DNA from: Stratiformator vulcanicus
GTDB lineage: Bacteria; Planctomycetota; Planctomycetia; Planctomycetales; Planctomycetaceae
Assembly (NCBI RefSeq): GCF_007744515.1
Contig: NZ_CP036268.1
Coordinates: 4,831,113 to 4,895,112, forward strand
Length of the DNA stretch: 64,000 nucleotides
Direction: 5' to 3'
Made by a program: the position numbers and the translations under genes. Shown here one piece after another: positions 35,545-45,400 of the stretch (its first letter is position 1; the number at the start of each line of letters is the position of its first letter). Under the pieces are notes generated by a model. The model did not search any database. It was not told the origin of the DNA and saw only the letters and a program-made list of their open reading frames with translations.

Positions 35545-37017
35545 CTACTCGGCGGACTTACTTGTTCCGCTGTCACGAATCTCGTTGAGCCGTGCGGTCA
35601 GACGGGCGACGAGTTCTGGGTGGTCGCCCCAGACATTATGAGTCTCTGCGGGATCATCTTTCAGATTATAAAGCTGCCCCTGCGGCTCGCCTTCGACTGG
35701 TGTGATTCGCTTCGGCTTCGTAAAGCCGCCGGAACCGAGCCCGTCGATCAACTTCCAATCCCCTTGGCGAATCGCGAACATGCCGTCCAAGGAATGATGA
35801 ATCACTTCCGCGCGCGTTGTGAAGAACTTAATCGCCCCCTTGAGACGGAATGAGTCTTCCGCGAATCCCTTCGGAAACGCAGCGTTGCCAAAGTCGGCGC
35901 ATGACACGGCCAGGTCCGTCAGGCAGACAGGACAATCACACGTCGTTCCTGCCAGATTCTCAAGTGGCCGTTCAACATTGAGAGGTAGCTTCACAATCAA
36001 CGGAACGCGATGGCCACCCTCATGAATATCGGCCTTCATCCCCCGAAATTTTCGGTTCGCTTCGTGATCAAAGTCATCCACATCGCTTGGTCGCCAATGA
36101 GCACCGTTGTCGCTCGTGAGAAAAATTACGGTATTATCATAAGTCCCGCTGTCGCGGAGTGACTGCATGATCTCACCGACGACATCGTCGCACGTCGTGA
36201 CAAAGTCACCATACCAACCCGCTCCGCTCTTTCCTTCGTTTTCAGCCAACGGTAACCAAGGAGTGTGCGGAGCCGACAAGGGGACATACAAGAAAAATGG
36301 ATCCTCGTCAGGAGCGGTCTTCGTGATATAAGCCGCCGCCCTACGACCGATACGAGGTAAGACATCGGCATGATCAAATTTAAGGGCGGCCTTGCCGGCA
36401 CGCCAGAAGCCGGCGCCTCCCGCCCACCGCCGTTCCTGTCGAGCAACGTCGCGGGTCGGCGGACTTTCCAAGCCCTCGTCTTCAATCCACACATACGGCG
36501 GCATATCGAGCGATGCCGGAATCCCGAAGTAGTGCTCGAACCCGACAGTGGTGGGGCCCGGTGTCATTGGCTTCGAATAGTCCGTCTTTAAATCTGGTTC
36601 TCCCGAATCGTATTCTTGCAATCCAAGATGCCACTTCCCGATCCCAGCAGTTCGGTAGCCAGCGTTTTTAAGAACAGAGGGAATCGTCGGCCGTCCCGGC
36701 TCAATCAATAAACGGTCATAGCCCCAAAGAACGCCCTGCTTTAAACGTGATCGCCACGCGTAGCGACCGGTGAGAATGGCGTACCGCGTCGGCGTGCAAA
36801 CTGAGCTGGGTGAATGGGCATCGGTGTAGCGAATGCCGTCCGTCGCCAGAGCATCCATGTGCGGAGTCGGAATCTTGGATTCCGGGTTGTAGCAACCCAA
36901 GTCTCCGACCCCCAAGTCATCGGCCAAGATCAGCACGATGTTCGGACGCGGATCGGATTCTGCAAAACCTTCAGTTGTGGCAGCGAGCAAAACCAAAATC
37001 AAGAGTGCTGAACGCAT
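35545..37017 (-). CDS. sulfatase (formylglycine-dependent)
   Basis: 490 residues from the ATG at 37017, which gives a signal peptide (MRSALLILVLLAATTEGFA). Type I sulfatase motifs: metal-binding RPNIVLILADDLGVGDLGCY, then Cys74 in SSVCTPTRYAILTGRYAWR (C-x-P-x-R, the cysteine oxidised to formylglycine), IGKWHLG, and NTVIFLTSDNGAHWRPSD carrying the Asp/Asn metal ligands. Sequence resembles arylsulfatase A-like enzymes; the natural substrate is probably a sulfated polysaccharide. No maturation enzyme gene is adjacent. It is convergent with the APC permease, 24 nt apart. Confidence 0.95.
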   Translation of the reverse strand: MRSALLILVLLAATTEGFAESDPRPNIVLILADDLGVGDLGCYNPESKIPTPHMDALATDGIRYTDAHSPSSVCTPTRYAILTGRYAWRSRLKQGVLWGYDRLLIEPGRPTIPSVLKNAGYRTAGIGKWHLGLQEYDSGEPDLKTDYSKPMTPGPTTVGFEHYFGIPASLDMPPYVWIEDEGLESPPTRDVARQERRWAGGAGFWRAGKAALKFDHADVLPRIGRRAAAYITKTAPDEDPFFLYVPLSAPHTPWLPLAENEGKSGAGWYGDFVTTCDDVVGEIMQSLRDSGTYDNTVIFLTSDNGAHWRPSDVDDFDHEANRKFRGMKADIHEGGHRVPLIVKLPLNVERPLENLAGTTCDCPVCLTDLAVSCADFGNAAFPKGFAEDSFRLKGAIKFFTTRAEVIHHSLDGMFAIRQGDWKLIDGLGSGGFTKPKRITPVEGEPQGQLYNLKDDPAETHNVWGDHPELVARLTARLNEIRDSGTSKSAE

Positions 37018-37159
37018 TGACGACCTCGAAACTGAAGACACGATTCAGCGAGCCTGCGCTTTCCTGCCCCCAATTTCAAACAATCGGGAAAACAGATTGT
37101 AAACGTGCGATCACTTCCTACATTGAGATGTTCTTTCGCGAACGAGTCTGGATCCCCCA

Positions 37160-38260
37160 ATGCCAAAGCCGACTCAGACAGACATAAAGGCAAGCGGCGA
37201 CACTCTGCACGGTCGCGGTTCATCGATCTCGCCACCGAATCGATTCGACAAAGTGATCGCCGTGCCCGATTTTGAACACGATGCAATTGCTGAGGAAGAT
37301 GGCAGGAACCGACCGGAAACGCGTTTTCTAGCTGATACCTCACGGAGTGTGGTGAGCGAAAACGACAGTCCCGATATCCCGTTTCGCTACAGTCTCAATC
37401 CCTACCGCGGCTGCGAGCACGGGTGTTCCTACTGCTATGCGAGAACCTCGCACGAGTATCTCGGTCACAACGCGGGAATCGATTTCGAGACCTTAATTTA
37501 CGTCAAGCAGAAGGCGCCGCAATTATTTCGACTGTGGCTCGCACGGCCAAAATACGAACCTGCCGTGGTTGCGTTTTCCGGCGTCACCGATTGCTATCAA
37601 CCGGCCGAACGTCACTTTCAACTGACGCGTCAATGCCTGGAGGTCGCTGCCGTAGCAGGGCAACCGATTTCGATCGTGACGAAGAATGCCCTCGTCCTGC
37701 GGGATATCGATATCTTGAGAAAGCTGGCGACACGTCGGCTCGTTCATGTCACGTTGAGCGTGACCTCGCTCGATCCGGAACTGGCCCGCAGCATGGAGCC
37801 TCGAACGAGCACGCCGAAGGCTCGGCTCCGAGCAATCGAGCAACTTTCGGCAGCCGGCATTCCGGTCCGGGTTTCTGTAGCGCCGGTCATCCCCGGATTA
37901 AACGACTCGGAGTTGCCGGCCATTCTTATGGCCTCGTCCGAAGCGGGCGCGATTCACGCATCGCTGACGATGCTCCGCCTGCCGGGATCCGTCCTGCCGG
38001 TTTTTCGCGACTGGCTCGCTCGGCACCGTCCGAACCAAACATCGAAAGTCGAAGCACGGATCAGGGATATGCGTGGCGGGCGTTGGAATGAGTCGCGGTT
38101 CGGCGATCGGCTGCGAGGACTCGGATTAAGAGCCGAGCAGATTCAGGCGACGTTCCAATTGTTTTCCAAGCGATATGGCCTGACCAACACAATGCCCGCA
38201 TACGATCTCAGCGTCTTCCGCCCGCCGGTTGTCCCCGGCGGGCAAAAGACGCTGTTCTGA
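37160..38260 (+). CDS. PA0069 family radical SAM protein
   Basis: 366 residues. The 4Fe-4S motif CX3CX2C appears at Cys85, Cys89 and Cys92 in LNPYRGCEHGCSYCYARTSH. GVTDCYQPAERHFQLTRQCL, FDIL-like KNALVLRDIDIL and SVAPVIPGLNDSELP are typical of this spore photoproduct lyase-related group. The reaction of the family is not established. The N-terminal extension (about 1-60) is polar. Divergent from the sulfatase. A GC-rich inverted repeat (GCCCGCCGG with CCGGCGGGC) near the 3' end of the gene could serve as a terminator stem. Confidence 0.92.
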   Translation: MPKPTQTDIKASGDTLHGRGSSISPPNRFDKVIAVPDFEHDAIAEEDGRNRPETRFLADTSRSVVSENDSPDIPFRYSLNPYRGCEHGCSYCYARTSHEYLGHNAGIDFETLIYVKQKAPQLFRLWLARPKYEPAVVAFSGVTDCYQPAERHFQLTRQCLEVAAVAGQPISIVTKNALVLRDIDILRKLATRRLVHVTLSVTSLDPELARSMEPRTSTPKARLRAIEQLSAAGIPVRVSVAPVIPGLNDSELPAILMASSEAGAIHASLTMLRLPGSVLPVFRDWLARHRPNQTSKVEARIRDMRGGRWNESRFGDRLRGLGLRAEQIQATFQLFSKRYGLTNTMPAYDLSVFRPPVVPGGQKTLF

Positions 38261-38300
38261 TCGTTCTTCAGTCAGACCCCGAAGGCCTTGCGGTCGCAAA

Positions 38301-38981
38301 TTAATTGCTCACCGGCCGAACGTTCGGAAAGGAATTTGCCGAGCGAGCCATCGGGCTGGGCGGCGACTCCACTGACGGCACAGGCTTAATTTTTTTCGGA
38401 GCCGTCGAAGGGGCCGACTGCTTTACTTCGCCGCGACGGATGACCGTCCCGTGTGACATCGTGTGACCCGGCGTCATGTAGCCGCTCGGAGGTGTCCGAG
38501 TGTGATAGTAGTTCGGGTTCGGCGGCGGCGGGATCATACCGGGGACCGGGGTCCATGTCGGTACACGCTGATAGTAAAACCCGAGTTGCGTCGTATCGGT
38601 CGGCGTGGCAATGATCGGCAACACTTGGGGATGGACCGAGCCGGGCAAACCGTAATACGTTGACGGGTAATAGCGTTGGTATTGAACCGGATCCCGCTCG
38701 ATCGCGTAGGGCACGGGCAACTGAAAGCCCGCGTCCGGCGGCGTGTAAGAATCATATCCGAACGGCAAAAATGCACCGCCGTTGGATGAGACATTGTGCG
38801 TCGGGAAGCCGTAGCTGACGACCTCTCCCTCGGTGACGTAACCGTCGTGATGGACGGTTCCGCCCGACCATTCCGAAATCGGCGTCGCTTCTACCGACGC
38901 GTTCTGAGCGACGGCAGGAATCGTGATCAAGCCGGTCAGCAGCAGGGCTGCAGCTTGCGGCATGGCTTTTGAAATAATCAC
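38301..38981 (-). CDS. secreted Tyr/Pro-rich protein
   Basis: 226 residues from a GTG start (GAGAGGTG upstream); an internal ATG at 38963 would also keep the signal peptide (PQAAALLLTGLITIPAVAQ). The mature part is rich in Pro, Tyr and Thr: YPSTYYGLPGSVHPQVLPII, YYQRVPTWTPVPGMIPPPPN and YYHTRTPPSGYMTPGH. The C-terminal 45 residues are basic and Ser/Pro-rich. No catalytic motif. First of three similar-sized secreted protein genes in the same direction, suggesting envelope or extracellular structural roles. Family unknown to me. Confidence 0.72.
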   Translation of the reverse strand: MIISKAMPQAAALLLTGLITIPAVAQNASVEATPISEWSGGTVHHDGYVTEGEVVSYGFPTHNVSSNGGAFLPFGYDSYTPPDAGFQLPVPYAIERDPVQYQRYYPSTYYGLPGSVHPQVLPIIATPTDTTQLGFYYQRVPTWTPVPGMIPPPPNPNYYHTRTPPSGYMTPGHTMSHGTVIRRGEVKQSAPSTAPKKIKPVPSVESPPSPMARSANSFPNVRPVSN

Positions 38982-39077
38982 TCGGCACCTCTCGGCGTTA
39001 AGGTCGGCGGACCGCGTCGCGGCCGTCGCTTTAATAGCACATTAGAATCAGTATTGAGATCGGTTCGCCGCGGGGAA

Positions 39078-39722
39078 TTACTGCTGCATCTCGCCGACCA
39101 GGCCGCTGACGTAGGGGTTCGCCCGCAGACGAGATACCGGCGTCAGCCGACTGGACGGCACGCCCCAGCCGTAGTTGTAGGTGTGGCGGACGTTCGGCGC
39201 CAGCGGGACTGAAACGGGCAACCCGAATCCGTTCGCCGCATAAACCTTGCCGTCACGTTGATCGAAGTAATTCGGGTCGACGGCGTAGACGTAGCTGTAG
39301 GCACCGCCCAATCCATGCTTGTTGGTGACCCAGTTGGTGAGCCAGCCGCACAGACCGCATTGACACAGACCCTTCCCACCGCAAAGGCTACAACCGCGGC
39401 CGTTGCAGTGTCCGCAGTATCCGTGTCCATGGCCTTTGCAAAGCGATTTGCCGAACAGGCCGAGCTTGCAACCGCCATTATAACAACGGCCTTTGCAATA
39501 CTCGCCGCATTCCGAGCCGCACACCGGGGCACAATCTTCAATGCAGGGGTTAATAAACTTCTTAAACCCCATTTGAACGTGCCCCCCGTCAACGCCGCTA
39601 TCGGAACGGTCACTGATCCGGACGACGCCTTCTTCGGCTTGGGCCGACAACGTGACACAGGGCACGGCGAAGGCCACGACGATGATACTTGCCAGAATTC
39701 GGGTCATGACTTTCAGTTCCAT
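39078..39722 (-). CDS. secreted cysteine-rich protein
   Basis: 214 residues; an ATG at 39707 (GGAAC upstream) is an equally good start and leads directly into the signal peptide (MTRILASIIVVAFAVPCVTL). About residues 57-125 hold some fifteen cysteines in C-x-G-x-C style with many Gly and His (GHGHGYCGHCNGRGCSLCGG), suggesting disulfide crosslinks or metal binding. The C-terminal part is Tyr/Pro/Val-rich (FGLPVSVPLAPNVRHTYNYG), similar in composition to the neighbouring secreted proteins. No enzyme family recognised; structural role in the wall or matrix is inferred. Confidence 0.78.
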   Translation of the reverse strand: MELKVMTRILASIIVVAFAVPCVTLSAQAEEGVVRISDRSDSGVDGGHVQMGFKKFINPCIEDCAPVCGSECGEYCKGRCYNGGCKLGLFGKSLCKGHGHGYCGHCNGRGCSLCGGKGLCQCGLCGWLTNWVTNKHGLGGAYSYVYAVDPNYFDQRDGKVYAANGFGLPVSVPLAPNVRHTYNYGWGVPSSRLTPVSRLRANPYVSGLVGEMQQ

Positions 39723-39778
39723 CTATCGGCCGGAGGGGCGATCCGCAGATGCGGATCGCTTAATCGGATTTCCGGAAG

Positions 39779-40324
39779 TTAACGATGCCGACGTGACATC
39801 GGGGGATTGTTCGACCAGTTTTGGTCCCACAGGAAGTAGTCCGTATTACCGTTCGTGATGCCCGACCAAAATGGGGCGTGCGAACGATATTTGACTTTGA
39901 CTTTCGTGCCCTGCAATTCCCATGTCTCTTTGTTGCGAACTCCCCATGGCGTAACGACCCACCCGCCTTTGGCGCGATAGTAGTAAGGCGGATACATTGC
40001 CACATAATCGTGGGGGTAGAGCATTTCCTGCGGATGGAATGCCTGATTCGTCAGGAGCGTTGCCCCCATCTGAATCGGCACGTCCGGCCGCGGGACCGGG
40101 TAGAGCGGAGCGTTAAGGTATACGAAACCGGGCTGGGAGGCGGCGGCCGGCGCGGCCACCGGCATCGGCGGCTGCGCCTGGAATTGCACCGGCCTCACAT
40201 TCCGGGGTTGTGCGATCTGAGATCCCGGCAACAGGGCCGGCGGATTGGCTGCATGAGAAGTTCCGACCGCGAACGGCAACAGCAGCACGGTGCAGCCGGC
40301 TATGCGGAGCAGTTGGCGAGACAT
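39779..40324 (-). CDS. secreted Pro/Tyr-rich protein
   Basis: 181 residues from the ATG at 40324, which is preceded by GAGGGGGT and starts a clear signal peptide (MSRQLLRIAGCTVLLLPFAV). A longer frame upstream lacks these. The mature part has a Pro/Ala/Gln-rich linker, then YLNAPLYPVPRPDVPIQMGA and YPHDYVAMYPPYYYRAKGGW, a Tyr-rich core, and a polar C-terminus with FWSGITNGNTDYFLWDQNW. No known domain. It heads the minus-strand run of three secreted proteins and lies 56 nt upstream of the Cys-rich gene. Confidence 0.75.
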   Translation of the reverse strand: MSRQLLRIAGCTVLLLPFAVGTSHAANPPALLPGSQIAQPRNVRPVQFQAQPPMPVAAPAAASQPGFVYLNAPLYPVPRPDVPIQMGATLLTNQAFHPQEMLYPHDYVAMYPPYYYRAKGGWVVTPWGVRNKETWELQGTKVKVKYRSHAPFWSGITNGNTDYFLWDQNWSNNPPMSRRHR

Positions 40325-40747
40325 CGATACCCCCTCTTGGTTTCGTTCGGACCTGTCCGGGCGATCGTTCGTCGATCGCCGCCAAGAGAACGGCCCGTCT
40401 CGTGCCGCAGCCGCCGGTCCTCGACCGACGTGGCGCCACGGCCTTTGTTGATTCGGCACCGCAGGTCACGCGTGATCAATCCAACCGGGTCAAGCGGCGC
40501 GATCGGCCACGGACCAACCGATCGCTCCCGTCGATTCCTTGCAGGCGTCAAACACTGTGAGAATTGCCCCGGCGCCGGTAGATTGTCCCGATTACCGAAA
40601 TTCCCGCACCTTCGCGCGCGGCGCGAAGCAATTCGATTTCAAGATACGCAATTCTCCTTTGTTTAGCCGCGACTGGCAGGGAGCGCTCTCGGTCGAGCGT
40701 GGCTAAACAAACTCCACTAGTTTCGAAATCCCCACACGATCGACGAC
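40325..40747. other. 423-nt intergenic region with repeat A copy 3
   Basis: Divergent region between the secreted protein gene and the topoisomerase gene. It holds a hairpin (CTTCGCGC with GCGCGAAG, 40610-40617 and 40621-40628) and repeat A copy 3 at 40661-40685 (GTTTAGCCGCGACTGG then CAGGGAGCG). The latter extends to 40708, where GTGGCTAAAC inversely matches its start. No further gene is seen. Confidence 0.6.
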
Positions 40748-43123
40748 ATGGCCTCGAAGAACGGACGCAAAAGCAAATCGCGCACGAAGCCCATTCCCAC
40801 CGGCGAAATTCGCTATGTGAATCTCAGTGAGGAAACCCGTCGGCGGTACCTGAATTACGCGCTCAGCGTGATCGGTTCACGGGCGCTGCCTGATGTGCGG
40901 GACGGCTTGAAGCCGGTGCAGCGACGCATTCTCTTCGTGATGCAAAACGACCTGCGACTCGCCGCGGGAACCAAACCCGCGAAATGCGCACGGATCACCG
41001 GGGATGTCACGGGGAAATACCACCCGCACGGCTATGAAGCGGTGTACGAAGCCCTGGTTCGGATGGCACAGGACTTCACGCTCCGCGAACCGCTGGTCGA
41101 CGGCCAGGGGAACTTCGGCTCGGTGCTGGGGCTGCCTCAAGCGGCCCAGCGATATACCGAGGCTCGTCTGAGCAAGATCGCCGAACAACTCATGGAAGAG
41201 TTGAAGTATCAGACCGTCGAGATGAAGCCGACGTACGATGCGGATCATCACGAACCGGAAGTCCTGCCCGCCCGGTTCCCGAATCTACTCGTCAACGGGT
41301 CGAGCGGTATTGCCGTGGGAATGGCGACGAATATTCCGCCCCACAATCTGGGTGAGGTGATTCGCTCATCAATCCACCTGATCGACAATCCCGACGCCAC
41401 CATTGCCCAATTAATGCAAAAGGGAATCAAAGGCCCTGACTTCCCGCTCGGCGGGCGGATCGTCACCGACCGCAAGGAAATTCGACTGGCTTACGAGGAA
41501 GGTCGCGGCACGATCAAAGTCCGCGGCGAATGGGAATTCGATAAGGAAGGCCGCAAAGAAGTTCGCACGCGAATTGTCGTCAACAGCGTTCCATACGGCG
41601 TCAGTACCGGCCCTCTCGTTAATGATCTCAGTGTAATCGCCGAGGCGCGGAAGCTCCCGCAGCTACTCACAGCCACCGATGAAACCGACAACCGCCACGG
41701 GCTGCGGATCGTCCTTTCAATTAAATCACCCGAAGACGCCGAAGCGGTGATGGCATACGTTTATAAACACACCGCCCTCGAACAGAACTTTTCGCTCAAC
41801 ATGACCGCCCTCGTCCCCGACGATGAGGGAACGCTCGTACCGGAACGGCTCGGCCTCGACAGATTGTTGCGTCACTTCCTCGACTTCCGGCTCGAAGTCG
41901 TGACCAAGCGGTTCGAGTATCAGCTCGCCCTCCTGGAGCGGCGGATTCACATCCTCGAAGGCTTCGAAATCATCTTCGACGGACTCGATCGCGCGCTAAA
42001 GATTATCCGCGGCAGCGATGGCAAGGAGGACGCCTGCCAGAAATTGATGAACGCGTTCGATCAGCTTGACCGCGAACAGACGATGGCCATCCTGGAGCTG
42101 CAACTGTATCGCATTTCAAAGTTGGAAATTGACGACATCCGCGGCGAGCTCGACCGAAAACGCTCTGAGGCCGACAAGATTCGGAAGATCCTCGAGTCGC
42201 AAAAGAAGCTGTGGGGCGTCATCAAACAAGAATTAAATGAAGTGGCCGATAGCTTCGGTTCCCGTCGGCGGACCGGACTGGGCTCCGAAGAGGAAATCGA
42301 GGAATACGACCCCAGTGCCTATATCGTGCGGGAGAACACGAACGTGGTGCTGACCCGTGACGGTTGGGTGAAACGCGTCGGCAATTTAAAGAGCGTCGAG
42401 ACCACCCGCGTTCGTGAGGGAGACTCCGTCTTGGCCGTCTGCCCGGCCAGCACGGTCGACAATATCGTCTTCTTCGCAAACGACGGCGGCGCTTACACGC
42501 TGCCGGTCGAGCAGATTCCCGCCAGCAGCGGATATGGCGAACCGCTCGGCAAGCACATCAAACTCGCCGACGGGGTCTCACTGGTTCACGCCGTCACGAC
42601 CGATGAACGATTCACCTTTGCCGACTATCCAATCCCCGACCTGCCGACGCCCGGTCCGCACCTGTTCGTTACGACCGCAGCCGGCCAGGTCATGCGATTG
42701 TCGCTGAACCTGTTTCGAGAGCCGAGCACGAAGTCGGGCCGCCGGTACTGCCGCCTCGCTACGGGAGATCGCGTCGTCTTCGTTGCGATTTGCGATGACG
42801 TCGAAACGGTCATGCTCGCCTCAAAGAAGGCCCGCATCGTTCACTTCCGGATGAACGACGTCCCCGTCCTCAGTGCCGCGGGCAAAGGGGTGCGGGGGCT
42901 GAACCTGGAAGGCAAAGACGAACTCCTCGGCGCCACGCTATTCCGCCGACCGGGCGATACGCTGAAGGTCATCAACGTCAACGACAAACCGCTCTCCTTC
43001 GGCCAGCAAAAATACAACGTCACCAGCCGCGGCGGCAAAGGCATCAAGACCAGCACGCGAACCGGCTTCAAAGCAATCGTGAACGAGCCGATCGAACTGG
43101 TGGACTGGTCGGAGTGGGATTAG
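40748..43123 (+). CDS. type IIA topoisomerase subunit A (GyrA/ParC family)
   Basis: 791 residues. The breakage-reunion domain carries the catalytic Tyr136 in [20 protein letters not shown], preceded by [14 protein letters not shown] and [11 protein letters not shown] six-blade-type C-terminal domain follows from about 515. The quinolone-pocket Ser and Asp of E. coli GyrA (83 and 87) correspond to Glu97 and Glu101 here. The first blade reads [13 protein letters not shown] and lacks the GyrA box (QRRGGKG); a TSRGGKG sequence occurs only near the end (759-765). These features favour a ParC-like (topo IV) or divergent gyrase role. No gyrB/parE gene is adjacent. Confidence 0.93.
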   Translation: MASKNGRKSKSRTKPIPTGEIRYVNLSEETRRRYLNYALSVIGSRALPDVRDGLKPVQRRILFVMQNDLRLAAGTKPAKCARITGDVTGKYHPHGYEAVYEALVRMAQDFTLREPLVDGQGNFGSVLGLPQAAQRYTEARLSKIAEQLMEELKYQTVEMKPTYDADHHEPEVLPARFPNLLVNGSSGIAVGMATNIPPHNLGEVIRSSIHLIDNPDATIAQLMQKGIKGPDFPLGGRIVTDRKEIRLAYEEGRGTIKVRGEWEFDKEGRKEVRTRIVVNSVPYGVSTGPLVNDLSVIAEARKLPQLLTATDETDNRHGLRIVLSIKSPEDAEAVMAYVYKHTALEQNFSLNMTALVPDDEGTLVPERLGLDRLLRHFLDFRLEVVTKRFEYQLALLERRIHILEGFEIIFDGLDRALKIIRGSDGKEDACQKLMNAFDQLDREQTMAILELQLYRISKLEIDDIRGELDRKRSEADKIRKILESQKKLWGVIKQELNEVADSFGSRRRTGLGSEEEIEEYDPSAYIVRENTNVVLTRDGWVKRVGNLKSVETTRVREGDSVLAVCPASTVDNIVFFANDGGAYTLPVEQIPASSGYGEPLGKHIKLADGVSLVHAVTTDERFTFADYPIPDLPTPGPHLFVTTAAGQVMRLSLNLFREPSTKSGRRYCRLATGDRVVFVAICDDVETVMLASKKARIVHFRMNDVPVLSAAGKGVRGLNLEGKDELLGATLFRRPGDTLKVINVNDKPLSFGQQKYNVTSRGGKGIKTSTRTGFKAIVNEPIELVDWSEWD

Positions 43124-43126
43124 CAA

Positions 43127-44638
43127 TCACTCCGATTTTCTCCGCAGTTCCCGCTTGATTCGACCGGCGTATTCCGGACGATTTTGCCAGTCTTCGAGAT
43201 ACGGTTTGTATTCCTTCGCATTGACCCAGCCGCGGGGCTTTAGGTCTGCCGGGGCTAACTTGCCTGCCGGATAGTCGGCTCCCGCGAAGCTTTTTTCGAC
43301 GGAGGCGTTCCAGGCGAGAAACGAATTTTTTAATTCTTCTGCCTTAACGCGATTGATGTCGATTAAATTATTCGACTCGGTCGGATCGTCAGCCAGGTGA
43401 TACAACTCGAAGCGGTTCTTAGCGATTCGAGTGGCGACCAGTTTCCAGTCACCATCGACCCAGGCGCCGCGTCCGCCGAAACGAAAACCGATCGGCTTCG
43501 ACCGTTGCATCGGCTCCCCGCGAAACAGCGGAGCCAGGCTGACGCCGTCGATCGGGTTAAGCATCGCCGACGACGGCAAGCCGACAATATCGGCGATTGT
43601 CGGGAAGATGTCCTGCGTGGCTGCGGCGATGTCGGTGGTGCGTTCCTCATCGATGACGGCGGGCCACTCAACGATGCACGGGACGCGGAGACCGCCCTCG
43701 TAGACGCTGCCTTTATTGTCTCGCAGACCGCCAACCGTATCGGGGCGGATCACCGAACTCTTGCCATTCCAACCGTGGCCGTTTTCCAAGCCACCATTAT
43801 CGCTGCAATACCACAGCAGTGTATTTGTGGCGATGCCGAGGTCCCGCAGCCCCTGCCGGAGGGTGCCGACGCTGCGGTCGATCGCGACAATCTCACCGTA
43901 GTGATGTTGCGAATTAGAATTAAGATCGTCGAATCCTTCGCGGTCTTCTTCGGTGGCCAGAAATGGAGCGTGCGGCGAACCGTACCAGATGACGGAAAAT
44001 GTCGGTCGGCCGGACTCCACCTTCTGCTGAATAAATTTCAGTGCTTCGGCGACGATGATTTCGGATGAGTCGCCGCGGAATTGTTCAAACTTCCCTTCCC
44101 GGCTCATGACCGGATCGCGATCGAAGAAGTTCGTCACGGAAAGCCACGTGTCGAAACCGAATACACCGGGACTGCGGGGATCATCTTTAAGAATGGGCAC
44201 GCCCGGACCACGAAAACCGTCGAGATGCCATTTGCCGAAATGCCCTGTCGCGTAACCGGCCGCCTTAAGTGCTTGGGCCAGCGTTTTTTCCTGAGTTCGC
44301 AGAGCATAACCGTGACTGAGCACGCCGGTGCGATCGTTCGTGCGACCGGTCAATACCGTTGCCCTGGTCGGCGAACAGACCGGGGCTCCCGCATAGAATC
44401 GGTCGAAGCGCAGCCCGCTTGCCGCCATGGCATCCAATTGGGGCGTCTTGAGCACCGGGTGATCATAATAAGAAGTCTCGCCCCATCCCTGATCATCGGC
44501 CATCACGAGCACGATATGCGGCACGTCATCGGCTGCGACCAGTATCTGAGTACTGAGACATAAAATTGCGACGGCGCATAGAAGATGCTGAAACACTGGA
44601 GGCGCTCCAAAGTGAACTGAGGACCGATGACGCCTCAC
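43127..44638 (-). CDS. sulfatase (formylglycine-dependent)
   Basis: 503 residues from a GTG start backed by GGGAGGT at good spacing; a hydrophobic stretch at about 17-35 (FQHLLCAVAILCLSTQILVA) is the signal. VPHIVLVMADDQGWGETSYY opens the fold; Cys88 in APVCSPTRATVLTGR is the formylglycine site. TGHFGKWHLDG and LLWYCSDNGGLENGHGWNGK supply further active-site residues. Sequence style resembles N-acetylgalactosamine-6-sulfatase-type planctomycete enzymes, but substrate is not assignable. It ends 4 nt from the convergent topoisomerase gene. Confidence 0.95.
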   Translation of the reverse strand: MRRHRSSVHFGAPPVFQHLLCAVAILCLSTQILVAADDVPHIVLVMADDQGWGETSYYDHPVLKTPQLDAMAASGLRFDRFYAGAPVCSPTRATVLTGRTNDRTGVLSHGYALRTQEKTLAQALKAAGYATGHFGKWHLDGFRGPGVPILKDDPRSPGVFGFDTWLSVTNFFDRDPVMSREGKFEQFRGDSSEIIVAEALKFIQQKVESGRPTFSVIWYGSPHAPFLATEEDREGFDDLNSNSQHHYGEIVAIDRSVGTLRQGLRDLGIATNTLLWYCSDNGGLENGHGWNGKSSVIRPDTVGGLRDNKGSVYEGGLRVPCIVEWPAVIDEERTTDIAAATQDIFPTIADIVGLPSSAMLNPIDGVSLAPLFRGEPMQRSKPIGFRFGGRGAWVDGDWKLVATRIAKNRFELYHLADDPTESNNLIDINRVKAEELKNSFLAWNASVEKSFAGADYPAGKLAPADLKPRGWVNAKEYKPYLEDWQNRPEYAGRIKRELRRKSE

Positions 44639-44675
44639 TTGTAACCTCCCGAATCGTGCGATCGCAAGACGATCG

Positions 44676-45350
44676 CTAATTCGTTGCCGCCAGTGGATTC
44701 ACCTCCTCAACATATTTGAGCTGCAGCGCTTTGAGGATTCGCACGATTCGAAGCTCGATTAATTCGGTGGGGGAAAGATGTCCGGAGCGCGCAATTTTGC
44801 TGAGCCGGTCGTTCAGTTTTTCATGCCCGGCGAGAATGGTATCGAGTTGCTGCTGTAAATCTTCGCCTACCAATTCGCCGACTTGATCGTCGATTTGCTC
44901 GGCGATCTCCTGAATTTCATCCGGAGCGGCATCCAGTTGCTCGATCCATTCCTCGACCTGATCGTGATTCGACTCCACAAACTCTTGAAACTGGACTGAG
45001 CTGACGGCGATCAGTTGGTCGGAGCCGGCATCAATTTGACGCGCAATAAATTTTCTGGCTTCCTTACGAACATCGGGCGCCGCCTGAATCAGACTTTGGC
45101 TGACGCCCTCAGCGATGTCGGGGGCCGATTCATTGACCTGCATGATGACCATGGCTCGCATTTCCGGATAATCTTTCTTTAAAGCCTCTGTCGCCTGCGC
45201 GACAATGCGATCCACATCCGTCAATCGTTGATAGCGATAGTAACTATGACCCGCAAACACGATCAGCACGGTGAGCCATAGGCAACTGAGAATGAGCGTC
45301 GTTTGTGCTTGAGATCGAATACGATTGTTGCTCGTCGTCGGATTATCCAT
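44676..45350 (-). CDS. membrane-anchored helical protein, paralogue of its upstream neighbour
   Basis: 224 residues from the ATG at 45350 (a longer frame adds 20 unlikely residues). One membrane helix (about 15-37), then an acidic, almost entirely helical soluble part; VNESAPDIAEGVSQSLIQ and IEQLDAAPDEIQEIAEQIDD have coiled-coil character. DYPEMRAMVIMQVNESAPDI aligns with ENPEVIAAEMASLVAETAPP of the next gene upstream, so the two are probably paralogues. Function unknown; an extracytoplasmic adaptor or scaffold is a guess from shape. Confidence 0.7.
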   Translation of the reverse strand: MDNPTTSNNRIRSQAQTTLILSCLWLTVLIVFAGHSYYRYQRLTDVDRIVAQATEALKKDYPEMRAMVIMQVNESAPDIAEGVSQSLIQAAPDVRKEARKFIARQIDAGSDQLIAVSSVQFQEFVESNHDQVEEWIEQLDAAPDEIQEIAEQIDDQVGELVGEDLQQQLDTILAGHEKLNDRLSKIARSGHLSPTELIELRIVRILKALQLKYVEEVNPLAATN

Positions 45351-45400
45351 TTTTACTTTCGCGTGATGAATTGAATGAAGAAATAATTGAAGAGCGAAGG

